This document shows, in pieces, positions 47,221-59,639 of a DNA stretch of 64,000 nucleotides. Position numbers and translations under genes: made by a program. The notes beneath the pieces are model-generated. The model searched no databases, was not told the origin of the DNA, and saw only the letters and a list, made by a program, of their open reading frames with translations. The stretch lies in the NCBI GenBank assembly GCA_023653785.1, contig JAMKCH010001648.1:1-64000 (forward strand), written 5' to 3'. Position 1 is the first letter of the stretch, and every line of letters starts with the position of its first letter. Origin of the DNA: Ophioderma brevispina (taxonomy: Eukaryota; Echinodermata; Ophiuroidea; Amphilepidida; Ophiodermatidae).

Positions 47221-50200
47221 ATAACAAACTGCAATCCTTTTGATTAAAAAAAATGAGAGACTTTTGGCTTAAAAGGACAACAGCGACAGTTCTCTATTAA
47301 AGCTCCTTTGGATCTATATTATACTATGTACTGCGCTGATCTACCACACTGAGATCAAAAATAACTACTGGCCAAGCACGATATTATATACTTGTATTTA
47401 GTTTTACTGTAGTTATGTTCCCCTAAGGGCTCTTGACGAAAAATGCGACACGCGATGGCAGACAGGAGGTAGTGGGGTTCCAGCGCACTGCGCGCTCCAC
47501 AGATAAACCCAGGAGGGAGGGTCGTAAATCGGCGATTATTACACGCACGATGAATCAACCATGCCTTTCAAGTGGCTGCCCCGGAGTGTAAAGCCATCAC
47601 TCTCAAGTGAACTCCTCCACTATTGTTATCTAATGTGTTATAAACGGTCGTTAAACTGATGCCGTACAACGATCAAGAGCATGCACAAAGAAATAAAACT
47701 CAGGGAATTATTTTATGATGTCGAAATCTAAACCCTTTGAATTACATCTTTTTAACAATCCAGGAATGTTCTAAAAAAGAAACTTCCCCCTTGTATAAGT
47801 TTGTTAATTTATTCATGCCAGAATTTGTTTCTCTAATCATTAATTGTCATTACTTATAGCTAACTCTAGGGAACTTACCGTCGAAGACGGATCCGAGCAC
47901 GGGGTTTTAAACAAAAAAATTAAAAAAATCCACAAGCAACTTTTCATTCCGTTCTTTTCCATACCAACGTATTTCTAATCTATTTAGTTTTAGTCGATGT
48001 TATATATAATATTACATTTTAAAGCCCGATGCGGAGGAAGCTTCAAGTCGAGTTAATAAAGAGGAAACGATTCGAGTGATCGAGCAAAACCTGCTCACGC
48101 CTATATCCCACTACCCACACGTGTGTGCCCCAAGTGGTAAAGGTATAATGTTTGAAACTTCAGCCCGGAAACGTGAGCTTATTTATTAGAATTTTCGTTA
48201 GGTTTCACCCAAATACTGTTCAAAGATGGCAACCAGATGTCAAATAATATCTACAAACATTTGAATTTTATAGATTGATGATTAAAGGAGGGAGGCATAA
48301 ACGGAAAATAAAAAACAAGTCGCATATTACACATGCCCTGGGCGCATTAATAATTAATGACTATGCAATGGCTATGTGCACGTTTTCTTTCTTGTGTGCA
48401 AAGTGATGAAAATAGCTCGGTAGGGAAAAAGCGCTATCCACTAAATAAACGAGAAATAAGCAAATGAAAAAAACAAATCGGTGGTCATCTTGACTTACAA
48501 CTTGAAGGTGTGGAAAATATATTGGCGATCACGCATTTTAAGCTGGGATTTGGTCAATTTCATTCGACATTCATCACTTTACCAAGGGTTTTATTGTTAT
48601 TATCAATTAGGTAGTATAAATCTAAGGTTCCCTAAAAACATGAAGAACACTCGATGTGATTTCCCTAAATATCGGAGTGCACTTTTTTTGCGGATTAAAC
48701 ATCGGGCATGATGCAGCAAATCCCGTTTTTTTAAATATTTTCCTATATGCTTGAACATTCCAAATAAAATAAGAGTTGAAAGTTTAGCAGTTCTACCTTC
48801 ATGTGTGGTATGACATACTTCTCTTCAACTTTTCGTTCAACAGGGAATTCTTGGATCGTCGCCCTACTAGCGTGCCGGGATTGATGTCGCCACCTGTTAA
48901 TGTGACATTTGCATTAATTATAATTGCCGCTAACCCGGGCGCTAACATTTTTGCAAGGGCGGGAAGCAATTTTATATAAAAATCATCGCTGCTTCTAGCG
49001 TATGCATGTGTTTGTTTTCACCCAGAGTTTTTTGTCCCTCATTAGTCCTATACTGATTTTACAATTTTTCACGACTGGGGCGAACCCGGATTTTTAAAAA
49101 AAAAGAGCAAAATAAGAAATGCAAACGGCCCCCTCCCCCGCCGTAATGGAAAACACGGGGGAATCCCCGGGGGGTGACGTAATTGGAAAATCTGTATTAG
49201 AAAACATCCACTCCACGTCTACGCGTCTGTGAGAAAAATCAAATCACGTGTGATTTGTTCTGAGAAGTATTACTGCGATTATTATACAAAAAAATAGTAG
49301 AGAAACACGGATTTGTCAAGCGCAAGGTTTTTTTACACCATCTTTCTTTGTAAGTTTGCATGCTTTTCTTCATAGAAACAATGGAATTTGTCACAGTAAG
49401 GTTCGGAGCGGAACAATTCCTTGTCGTTGGCTATGCACGTGCACCCAGCTGTTATGATAATTAGGTGTTTGCCAAATTTTAACTTACGCCAGTATGTCAA
49501 GGGAGTGAGTTGGAATGTTGCTCGGGATATCGTTCGTGAATGTTTGTTCGCAAAAAAAAACTACCTTGGACAAATTCATATGCAGATGTTCAAATGATTC
49601 TTTGTTGGTTTTATGTTTTTATCCAAGGTTACAAGCAAACATCGTTGTCAGAGTACAGAAAACTACATTTTATCGTCGTCGTAGTGTAACGATACACGCA
49701 ATCGAGTAAACTCATGAGGAAATGCACATCTATACGTAAAGAAAACAAAAAAATGTTGATATATTTCATGTTTGCGATAGTTTATTGTGCTTTGTTTCGG
49801 TTTTATTTGTTTTGGTTTGGTTTTCAGTAGTGAGGGTACTTTGGGTTTTCAAGGTTACAATACAATACGATTGCCAGTGGCTTTCCGACGGATTGGCATG
49901 ATGTGATCAAGCCAAGAACAGTGGGCCCAAGAATAATAAAATATTGCTATTCATGGCTAAAGGTTTATGTCGTGATAAGGCCAGTCCTTAGTACGGAAAC
50001 GGTAAAATTGAATGAATGATTTGTGTTATGCAACAAATATAATTTAAAACCCTAATGAGTACAAATCTTCATTTTGTTATAGTAAACTTGAGTGGAAACT
50101 AATTGCACACAACGCATCTCGAGTGTCAATGTATGGGCGCCTTTTGTCCAAAAACTTGACTCAAGTGGTTTTAAGTGGACCCGGGGAAGTAGATTCGATC

Positions 50201-51544
50201 TATCGGTTCGGACCTCGAAATTGCGGCCCAAAAATTGCTACAACCAGACCCCTTCACACAACACATGCAATTACATTTTATTAGTAATGACGAACTATAT
50301 GCATGTGATTTAATCGTAATGACAACGAGAGCATCACCGATGCATTTAACCCTCGCTTACAATTATAGAACAGGGTGGCGGCAGCTTAGGAGGGAAAAAA
50401 ATGTCATGATTAACTAATGTAGGGAAAACAAAATTAATGCAAATGTCTTGCTTTAAAAACCTGTTTAAAATTCTGAATTGATATTCTGTTCCATCCCCTG
50501 AAGCCAAACCCCTGATGTAGCACATACACGTACTAAGTAGGGTCACCAGCATTTGTATCTACAGCCGAAAGCAAAAAATATTGGAAACCCACCTTACCCC
50601 TCTAACCATAATCCCAAGTACCCCCTCCCCAACATCATATGTACCCACCCCAAATCCCACCTACCTAATATATCTCCCTTTCCCTCCCCAATATCTCCCC
50701 TCCCAATAGTCCTTTCTTAAATCCTAACTCCTTCCCAACACCATATTCCTATCACCCTCCTTGTTCTCAAGGGGGGGGGGGGGCGAATACACCCTACATT
50801 GTTCCCCTACTCTTTCGCAACACCCTGTCGACCCATTTCCTACCCTTTCCTACTTATTCCAACACCCTTCCTACTGATTCCCAACTCCCTCTTAATGTAT
50901 TTAGTCTATGACCATAATGGACTATGGAAGGACAGTCCATGATTTGATTTGGAAAGAATTAGTATGTGCCTACCATATGAATGGCAGCTCAAGGAATAAA
51001 CTGAATAATGGATTGGTGGCAGAATAATGAATTATTGATTTTTGACACAAAGTACAAAGCCTAACCTTACATTCTGTACTGTTGATTTAATAGGAACCTG
51101 GGGTTCGGCCCCAAACTTGTGTGTAATCGTATATGCATCTGTCTACATCCAAATCCCGTTACAGCTTGACAAAGTAATCGACTCAGGCAAGATGATTACA
51201 ACTGAATTTCGGAACGGACCCCTACACAGTGAAAACTGGTAGTGCCTGTGAGTCTATCTAAGCAAGGAGCAACCAATGTTATCAAACGTCTCTGAAATAT
51301 GTGAACAAGAACAAGAATAAACCAATAGTATAAAGATAGAGTTGGGGGTGCAAAATTGGTGTGAGCATGAAAGAAAAAGCAATTTAAGTACCCCTACAAC
51401 ACCGTAACTATCCTAATAATCTGTTTCAGTACTAAAAACGTGATTGAGGAAGTATGCATGAATTTCTGTGTCAATTTACAAAAAACATAATACAGGGTTG
51501 TTGGACATTGGTGTTGTCTGTAGTCCCGGTTTGTGAATGGGGCC
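47221..51544. other. No gene seen; less repetitive stretch, plus a C-rich tract
   Basis: 47.4-50.4 kb is one of the few stretches without obvious repeats and has more CpG than its surroundings. I see no exon with convincing splice sites. 50.58-50.88 kb is pyrimidine-rich low complexity (CCCTCCC, ACCCC) with a G run at 50,770. Confidence 0.3.
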
Positions 51545-51840
51545 AAAGGTGACATGAGGTCACAAGTCACATGAGGTCACCAAGGTGGCATGAGGTCACC
51601 AAGGTGACATGAGGTCACCAAGGTCATATAAGGCCACCAAGGTCCCACGAGGTAACCAGGGTCACATGAGGTCACCGGGTCACATGTAGGCACCATGGTC
51701 ACATGAGGTCACCATGGTCCCATGAGGTCACATGGTCCCATGAGGTCACATGGGGTTACAAGGTAACAAAGGTCACACGGGATCATGAAGGTCAAATGGG
51801 GTTATGAAGGTCACATTGGGTCACACAACTCTACCTTGAT
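51545..51840. repeat. AGGTCA tandem repeat, ~20-21-bp unit
   Basis: Tandem units of the type GAGGTCACCAAGGTCACAT. Half-sites are separated by variable spacers, unlike the DR1 satellite at 38-39.4 kb. A C-rich low-complexity tract follows at 51,840-51,990. Confidence 0.8.
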
Positions 51841-53829
51841 GTTACCACACCCCGCCCCCTCCCTGGTGCACCCCACCCCGCCCCAACCCCCACCTGGCCC
51901 CCTCAACAACTACTCTCCCCCCTATCCAACAAACCACCCTTCCCCTCCAAAACACACCCTTCCCCCTACCAACAACCCACCCTTCCCCTCCATATGATTC
52001 ACACAAAAGATGTATCATGCATAGTACTAGTTTTTACCACACACCCACAAGGCTGTTTGCTCGAAAATCTGGTTCGTACCCGCCAGCGAGGTCGAGCACA
52101 GGTGTAGATAACCATTGTCCGGCGTACTCATAGATCCGGGGAACCATGGTGAACAATAGCGGACAATTTCGATTCAGTTGACTCTTACGGCAATTAGTTC
52201 ACGCTTTATTCCTTACGCTATGGAGCCCCGGGACTCTGGCTCCCAACGGACTATATCTGCTTTCACACGGGCTTAAAATCCTCCACACGGGATACCCGGT
52301 GTGTGAAAAAAAAAATAATGACAGGTGGTATAGTTTGATTACTATTTACTCACAATGCTCTTCAGTCTTATTGATTTACACATCAATAATATGAGGATGT
52401 TACAGAAGAAATTATCATGATCACGAACAATTTCCTGCATAGTATATGCATCGCGATAGTTGGCCTACAAGTGCTTCGTAGATATTTATTGTACACATTC
52501 ATTGCTATGGCATATTAATGCATTGTCCAATATAGGCTGAGAAAAATACTTAAATCTCGGTGAAGCTGGAAAAAATGCAATAGAATTGCTTTCACCACAG
52601 TGGCATTTCTATATAGTCCCAGAATGCCATACTAAAAGTTCAGAAAAATCCAAGTGGTGGAAATAGACTAATTTGCATAAAATCAAATGGCGCCAATCGT
52701 AAGATTTTTACTAGAATTTTGGTGTTTACTTTATCTAAAATAATATTTTGGCACACTAATTGCCTATATTTGACTAGATTTATGATATACTATATGTATG
52801 TTTATATCGACACATTCAATGCTGGCAGGGTATACTTAATTGCATTAAATTCCAAAATGGCCGCCAATTCTAAGACTTTTACACAGATTTGTTATATTGC
52901 TCATTATTTGGCACATAAAATGCCTAAATTATTACAGTATGACTTATTATATTTTGTCTTAAAGAGGCACCATACATGCTTGGTAGGGCATATTACCTAA
53001 ATTTGCATAAATTTAAAATGGATGCCAATTCTCATTGAGGCAAAATGTAAAAATTTGAATCACATTATATTGCACTTGACCTAAAAACATTAGATTTGCT
53101 TGCACTATCACTATCACTACCACTGGTTATTTAATTCTACAGCATCCCCACCTCGTCGTAACCCACCACCCCCCACACACACACACCCCACCCGCACACA
53201 CCCCACACACCCACAAACACCTCACACCCCCACCCCAACACAACACACCACATTAGCATTCGGACATGCAAAACTGGCTAATCTATAATTGAATTACTTA
53301 TACCGTCATGAGAAAAATGTGTCCATAAAAAACATGGACTAGTAAAATGTATCCTTGACCTTGGTCCTCAACGCCAATTAAAAAAGTTGTTCTCCCACAT
53401 ACTATCAAGCAATGTCAAGCAAAAATGTTAAAAGATTGAAAAAACATATTTTCTTTTAGAGAGAATCAGGTTTCTCGATCAAAATTGGAGTATCGATTAA
53501 ACACGTTTGATTCTCACTGAAAGCTTCTTTAAAAAAGTGTTCGGATTGAAACCAAATCCTGTATTATCTTCGATATACTAGATTCCATATATTGGAAATA
53601 ATCAGTTCACCCCCCCAAACGGGATACATGCCAAGAGAAGAATCCAACTTTTTTCAATCGAAAAATCAGGATTCTCGGCGATCACCAAACTTTAGCGAGA
53701 TTCAGGTTTATCAACTGAGAATCATCTTGATCATCTGAAGGTCTCCTAAGGCTTTGCAGGAATTAAATAAAAACCCGAATTGGAAGATATTCTACAGACA
53801 GTGCCAAAAGGCAACGCTAATAAGTCTCA
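51841..53829. other. No gene seen; CCCCA/CA-rich microsatellites
   Basis: C-rich sequence at 51.84-51.99 kb and a CACACCC-type tract at 53,155-53,245. The intervening AT-rich sequence has no recognised feature. The ORF at 53,100-53,288 is only the microsatellite read through. Confidence 0.35.
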
Positions 53830-54690
53830 TTACATTATTCAGAATGACATCAATCTTGGGTGAATGTACCCTGTGACTCTATACTGGTGCGATGTATCGC
53901 AGTTGAGTATGCCAAGCAACAGTTGATGCACGTGAAGTGTCAAAAGATGTGGTCATTATGACGCCAAGGTACTTTGGGGTTGGATCGTGTGACAGTGTTT
54001 CTCTATCAAAGGGATGTTAATTTTCTCTTTAGCGCAGTGGTTTGCAAAGTGGAAAAACAGGCGACAGTCTTGGGTTTGCAGACTATCTAGTGCCATCGGG
54101 GAAGAATTGAGTAATATGGTCTTTCTGCAACACTGCTTCTAAGGCATCACGGGAATCAGCAGCTATTACAGGTACCATATCTTCTGCGTAAGGAGTACTG
54201 ACGAAGAAACTCTCGTCGGGCATGTGAGACATCAAATATTGAAGACTGGGGCCAGGACAGAAACTTGTGGGACACCATCCGAAGGTTGGGATTTCTATGC
54301 ATTGAACATTGATGTCCACACCCAGGACCAAAGAGTCAGGATAAGCAATAATGAACTTGACAATGCTTGCATCCAGGGAAGATTTTGAGTAGTTTAAGAT
54401 AGAAACCTTGATGCCAGACTGTATCAGAGGCAGCAGTTAGATATATAAAGGCTGCCCCAAAATTATGCTTCTTCTGGAAGGCTGTTCGATATCATGACAG
54501 TCTTTGCTGTCTGATCAGGTGGTGATTTAACCTCTCGAAAGAAATTGGGTGAGGGGTAGCTTATAATGCGAGATAGCAGCGAGATGGTTCTACAATTAGG
54601 GCTCGTTTGTGGTTCTGGGCTGCAGGATTGCAATGACATATGAAGTCTTCCATCTAGAGGGAATTGACTGGATGATCCCATACAAGAGAG
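53830..54690 (-). pseudogene. LINE reverse transcriptase fragment, minus strand
   Basis: Read on the minus strand, in order: IPSRWKTSYVIAIL (about 54,655), TISLLSRIISY (about 54,590), a Q-and-fold segment, a damaged G-V-P-Q-x-S-V-L block (PTFGWCPTSFCPG, about 54,285), STPYAEDMVPVIAADSRDAL at about 54,200-54,140, and PKYLGVIM at about 53,975. This is the standard order of LINE RT motifs. In the catalytic box the first Asp has become Glu (Y-A-E-D, codons 54,190-54,179), which should inactivate it even apart from the frameshifts. Confidence 0.72.
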
Positions 54691-56097
54691 AAAAAGAGTT
54701 GGAGCCATCGCACAGCTTTTGTTTTTTCCCACCAGGTTTGGTGGGTGTGGGGGGGGCACTTTTTTTTTTCCCATTCTTGAGAAACTTTGATCCCTGGGAA
54801 ACTCTGCATTCTAGACAAGCTACATCGTGACAATCTGGTATGAACAATTATGTTCTGGAAAGTCAATCCTTGTGGTGATTTACTCTAGGGCCTTCTATTT
54901 AAAATGAAGGCAAGGCCCATCGGGGTGTTCAAACATGCAACTATGAGATTATTGTTCAAGGCTTTGACCATTGCATCACACGGACCAGTGGTTTGCCAAT
55001 TTCCATTGTAGACAAATATGAGGCAATTCAATTGCCGGGAAGGGGACACTGCTAAACTGGACAGCTATGACCGGTGAGCTTGTTGATGGTGTTCCAGCGT
55101 GCAGCTTGAGTGGGTAAAAGTTGATATTGGATATCTCCTCTTTTGGCTCTTTTTCCCTCTCCAATCTGGTACGTCTCTTTGCAAAGGGGGGGGCAAATCC
55201 ATGTGGCTAGTTGCCTTTTTCTATTCTCTCAGTATTGCAGTCGGTATCACATCCTTGTCCCAACAGTGGGTGTAGGGATTCTGCGCTCTTTGGAATGGAA
55301 TGTTTAGCTGCTTGGTGAAGCAGTCAAAGAGCAGAGTCAGAATATTGTGTTGTTGATGTTAGAATACTCAAGAAGCGGGTCTGGCAGCGTGGATGACAGT
55401 TCATAATGAGTGGTTCTGAACTTGCCCTTGAGGCCACATGGTTTCCTGAAGTCGACTCGTTTGTAAGAGGCTGGAGATTGTATCTGATGTCACTGATAAA
55501 CCAAGATAGGGCGTGGCCTGATCTGGGGAATCAGGGGGATATTTATGGAGCAGGGGATCGAATTTCCCGGGCGACTGTTGACAGGTCGGGAGAAGGTAAA
55601 TTGCCAATGAGTGCTTAATAGAAAGTAGGTACACCTTTACTGTGCAAACAGCAGTTGAAGTGTTAGAATAGTCTTCAGAATAGTCATTCTCCACATTTTA
55701 TCAATATATAATGTGCAATGCCTACTTTTCAGCCATAAGGATATATGCAAATTAAGACAAACGGCTTACCTAAGTTTGACCAAGATGTATATTAAAACAA
55801 AAAGAAGTATAATAATATGGAATATGATTCAATAACGTCCTCAAAAGTGTGGCCACATGTTTACAAAATGGGTGCCAAAGTTGATCAAATCAAGTCTAGT
55901 AGATTCACCTCGTGGCACAGGGGAAAAGTCTTGGACAGCGTCGATTAGTTGGAAGAATATGTGACAGGATCACCTGTGTTAATTTTAATTCCATCCACTG
56001 CACTCCCCTCATCAATGCCAATACCTTCGGAAAATACTAGAGGTGACACGATGGGTTGAATCTACTATAAAAATGTAGAATTGCATGTATGAAGTTA
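54691..56097. other. No gene seen
   Basis: Possibly the upstream part of the LINE relic, too decayed to read. It includes a CCCACC/T-run stretch at 54,745-54,770 and scattered short ORFs. Confidence 0.3.
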
Positions 56098-57055
56098 CTC
56101 CAATATTGGAGGGGGTCTGCGCCCGCCGCAAAACCTCCAATATCGGAGTTTCTGCGTATAAACCGCACACACTCCAAATCGGAGGTCTGCGACATCGCAA
56201 AAACTCCAAATCGGAGGTTATGCGTATCTTTAATATTATTATTTAATTTTAAAACACTCCAATATCGGAGTTTCAGCGTATTAATACGCAACACACTCCC
56301 CCCCCACAATCGGACGGTCTGCGGACATCGCAAAAACTCCAAATCGGAGGTTTGAGTAGCTTAAATTTTTTAATTTATATTTAAACACTCCAATATAGGA
56401 GTTTCCACGTTACTCGCAGACACTCCAAATCGGAGGGTCTGCGTTCATCGCAAAAACTCCAAAAGCGGAGGTTATGCGTATCTTTAAATAATTAGTATTT
56501 ATAAGTAAACATCCAATATAGGGTTTCCACGTATAGACGCAGGACACTCCAAATCGGAGGGTCGGGGCATCGCAAAAACTCCAAAACCGGAGGTCTGGTA
56601 TCTTTAAATATTATATATATTTAAACACTCCAATATCGGAGTTTCAGCGTATAATACGCCACACTCCAATCGGAGGGTCTGCGGACATCGCAAAAACTCC
56701 AAAAATCGGAGGTGTGCGTATCTTTAAATATATTATTTATATTTAAACACTCCAATCTAGGAGTTTCCACGTATAATACGCACACACTCCAAATCGGAGG
56801 GTCTGCGGACACGCAAAAACTCCAAAACCGGAGGTTATGCGTATCTTTACTATTATTATTTATATTAAACACTCCAATATCGGAGTTTCAGCGTATAATG
56901 CGCAAACACTCCAAAATAGGAGGGTCTGCGGACTCGCACAAACTCCGAAATCGGAGTTCCTGCGTATCTTTAAATATTATTATTTATATTTAAACACTAC
57001 AATATCGGAGTTTCATCAACAGCGTATATACGCACACCCTCCAAAATCGGAGGTC
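56098..57055. repeat. ~124-bp satellite with palindromic CTCC...GGAG boxes
   Basis: About eight tandem units (starts near 56,098, 56,256, 56,385, 56,509, 56,624, 56,747, 56,867, 56,992). Each unit has three near-palindromic boxes, CTCCAATATCGGAG and two of CTCCAAATCGGAG, separated by CAGCGTATAATACGCACAC and TCTGCGGACATCGCAAAA. An AT-rich spacer (CTTTAAATATTATTATTTAT) follows. ORFs over this array are repeat artefacts. Confidence 0.9.
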
Positions 57056-57695
57056 CATATGGGGTGTCACAGATTTGGGTCAAATGGTCCCATGTGGGCC
57101 AATTAATAAGGGGCATTCTTTGAAAATCGATAATTCTTCACTTGTGGCCACAAATCAGATTTTTTTATAATCACTAGACTTGGTTAGAAGAAACCGCCTG
57201 ACGCCATATCCATATGGGGTGTTCACATATTGGTCAAAGGTCGTGTGGCCAATTAAGTGCATTCTATGCTTTGAAAATTTATAATTCCCTTCTTGTGCCC
57301 CCAATAATTTGCTAATCACTAGATTTGGTCAGATAACTGTTGACCCCAAGATCCAGGGGTGTTCACAGTTTTGGGTCAAAGGTTTCATGAGCCAATTAAA
57401 GGGGCATTCTTGAAAATCTATAAAATTCCTTCTTGTGTGCCACAAATCAATTGCTATAATCTCTAGACTTGTTCAGAAGAAAACCCCGCTGAACCAAGGC
57501 CAATACAGGGATTTCAACAGAGTTGGGTCAAAGTCGTGTGTGCCAATTAAAGGTGCATTCTTTTGAAATCTATCATTTGCATTATGTGCCACAAACAATT
57601 GCTATAATCAACAAATGTGCTCGGAAGACACTGACCAAGGCCCATATAGGGTGTTCACAGATTTGGGTGAAAGGCATGTGGGCCGATTAATGGGG
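57056..57695. repeat. ~145-bp satellite, about 4.3 units
   Basis: Units begin near 57,056, 57,210, 57,352, 57,500 and 57,643 with a CATATGGGGTGTTCACAG-type phrase. They then carry TTGGGTCAAAGG, GTGGGCCAATTAA, GGGGCATTCTTTGAAAATC and CACAAATCAATTGCTATAATC. It abuts the 124-bp satellite directly. Confidence 0.85.
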
Positions 57696-58137
57696 CATTC
57701 CTTGATGATCTTGAGACTTGCGGGCCTTCTCCTAAATAGTTGGCCTTGGTCTCAAGATCATCTGGGGGAAATATTTTTCACCATCTCCCTCATAGCAGTC
57801 ATATTTGTATAACTATAATGCCAACCAGGGGTACTTACCTACTACTCACTACTCCTAACCCTTTACCTTACTTATGCTCATGTGTGAAACTTTTGCACGA
57901 TTATATCGCCACAATGGAAAATGTTGTGACCCCCCGGGTGGTGTCAAATAAAGAAAGGTAAATAAAAATACTTAAATGTAAAACCGTGGTGCTACGCCGA
58001 AACGTCTCTTACTTATGCTCATTCGTGGGGGACTATTCAAGATTAATATCTCCAATAGCCATGTTGCGCCCCCCAGGGTGGTGTGCCAATTTTAATAACA
58101 TTGCTGCTACCGCACCATTGGTGCTCCTTGTTTACAA
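57696..58137. other. No gene seen
   Basis: Spacer between satellite and foldback element. It contains two related phrases, TTACTTATGCTCATGTGTG (57,872) and CTTACTTATGCTCATTCGTG (58,009), each followed by a CCC(C)GGGTGGTGT block: a diverged ~140-bp direct repeat. Confidence 0.4.
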
Positions 58138-58576
58138 TATTTGGAATGCTTTTCCAATGTATTAGATCACCACCTGAAGTGAATAACCCGAATACGCCGC
58201 TCTCTATGTAATAAGATGATTATTAAGTAGTTTTTCTGTCGTGCACGACATAAAGTACAAAGCATGGTTTTCTATGGGGAAGATTAGATAGCAGCAAGTT
58301 CAAAACAATGTTTGCGGTTTTCTTTTGCACCTTCCACACGTTCTCGGTAGGTGGGTCTACAACTTTCCAGTGTTAAAAGTTTATTGGACAAACAAGCACG
58401 AAAGAAACCGCAAACCTTGTTTTTTTGAAGTTGCCTGCTATTCTAAATCTCCCTAATAGGAACCATGCTTCCTTCCTGTCGTGCATGACATGATTTCAAA
58501 TCTCAGCATCATCATCGTATTTTTTCGGCTTATTCACTTCAGTGTGATCTACTACCTTGGTAAGCATTCCAATATC
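58138..58576. mobile_element. Foldback/MITE-like element with ~185-bp arms
   Basis: Left arm 58,138-58,326 and right arm 58,397-58,576 are inverted copies. Matching pairs include TTGGAATGCTT / AAGCATTCCAA, CTGAAGTGAATAA / TTATTCACTTCAG, GTCGTGCACGACA / GTCGTGCATGACA, and TTTGCGGTTT / AAACCGCAAA at the loop side. The loop is about 70 bp. There is no ORF. It would fold into one long hairpin. Confidence 0.7.
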
Positions 58577-58739
58577 AAAAGAACATGGTTTTTGAAAACT
58601 TGAGGGCGTTCTCCTAATGTCTCTTTAAATGCCGAAAATCCCATAAAGTGACGGTCAATGTGCCGCGGATTTTACAGAAAATCGTATTTATAATCACTAA
58701 ATCTGGTCGATCCGTCCCAAAGGTGAAAAACATTGGGGT

Positions 58740-59600
58740 GCCTAATCAGTCAGTTGTTCAATCAATTGATTTATGCAATTCAAATTCTTTGATTGGTACA
58801 AATCTTAATCCAACGATTTAGTCTCATCGAATAATCAGATATAGTGCCAAAGTAATTGAATCAGTTGATGATTTATTGATCATCTAATTAATATTTTAAG
58901 ATATAAATCAAAATCCAATTGATTGAGACAGAATAACATATATGGCAATTTGGAGGCTAATGAATCAAGAAAATATTCAAATAATTCAGTTGGTTTGAAC
59001 TATCAATCTTTCATCTAATTAATTGTTTTTCATTCCTTAACAACTGCAATACCCTTCTTTCATCTCATATATCAATTTTGGCTCGCACGGATATCATGTT
59101 ACCCTTGCCTCTGATCGTGTTAATTAGTCGGTTGATCAAATCGACGCATCAATTTAAAAAAAAAAAATCAAGTTATTTGATTTGTTTAACTGATCGCAAC
59201 AAAAAAATCGAATGACAAATCGTCGGTTGATCAAATCGAATAATCGATTACTAAATTCGTTGATTCGTACCAATTGAATACATCGATTGTGAAATGACCA
59301 AGTTAAAAATTGATCAAAATTCATATCAGTTGATGTTCTAATAAATTAGTTGGTCCCCGAACAGATCCGTTCCATTATTCTTTGATCAAGATTTTAGTCA
59401 ATTGAATAATCAATATAGTGCCTGAGTAATCATCATTTGAATTCAATTTTTGATTTGTTGGTGGCTGTAAGCAGTCGAATGATCAATCAAGATCAATCTT
59501 TGATCAATCCATTAATAAATTCCTTGTTCCGTACAAGTTGAATAAATGCTTCAATTGAATAATCAATCATGTGTCTAATAAATAAGGCAATAAAATAAAT
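58740..59600. repeat. AT-rich quasi-repeat with TTGATCAA/AATCGATT boxes
   Basis: Many short self-complementary boxes (TTGATCAA, AATCGATT, CAATTGAAT) recur at irregular spacing, with phrases such as GGTTGATCAAATCGA repeated at about 59,132 and 59,223. A heavily diverged minisatellite is the simplest reading. Confidence 0.5.
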
Positions 59601-59639
59601 CGGCAACGATCTAACGAATGAAGAGACAAGTGTTTGAAA

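Noticed and set aside
51785..51997. Pro-rich 70-codon ORF
   Set aside because: A read-through of the C-rich low-complexity tract after the AGGTCA repeat.
56012..57106. ORFs of 65-101 codons on both strands
   Set aside because: All are satellite units read through; both strands are open because the boxes are palindromic.
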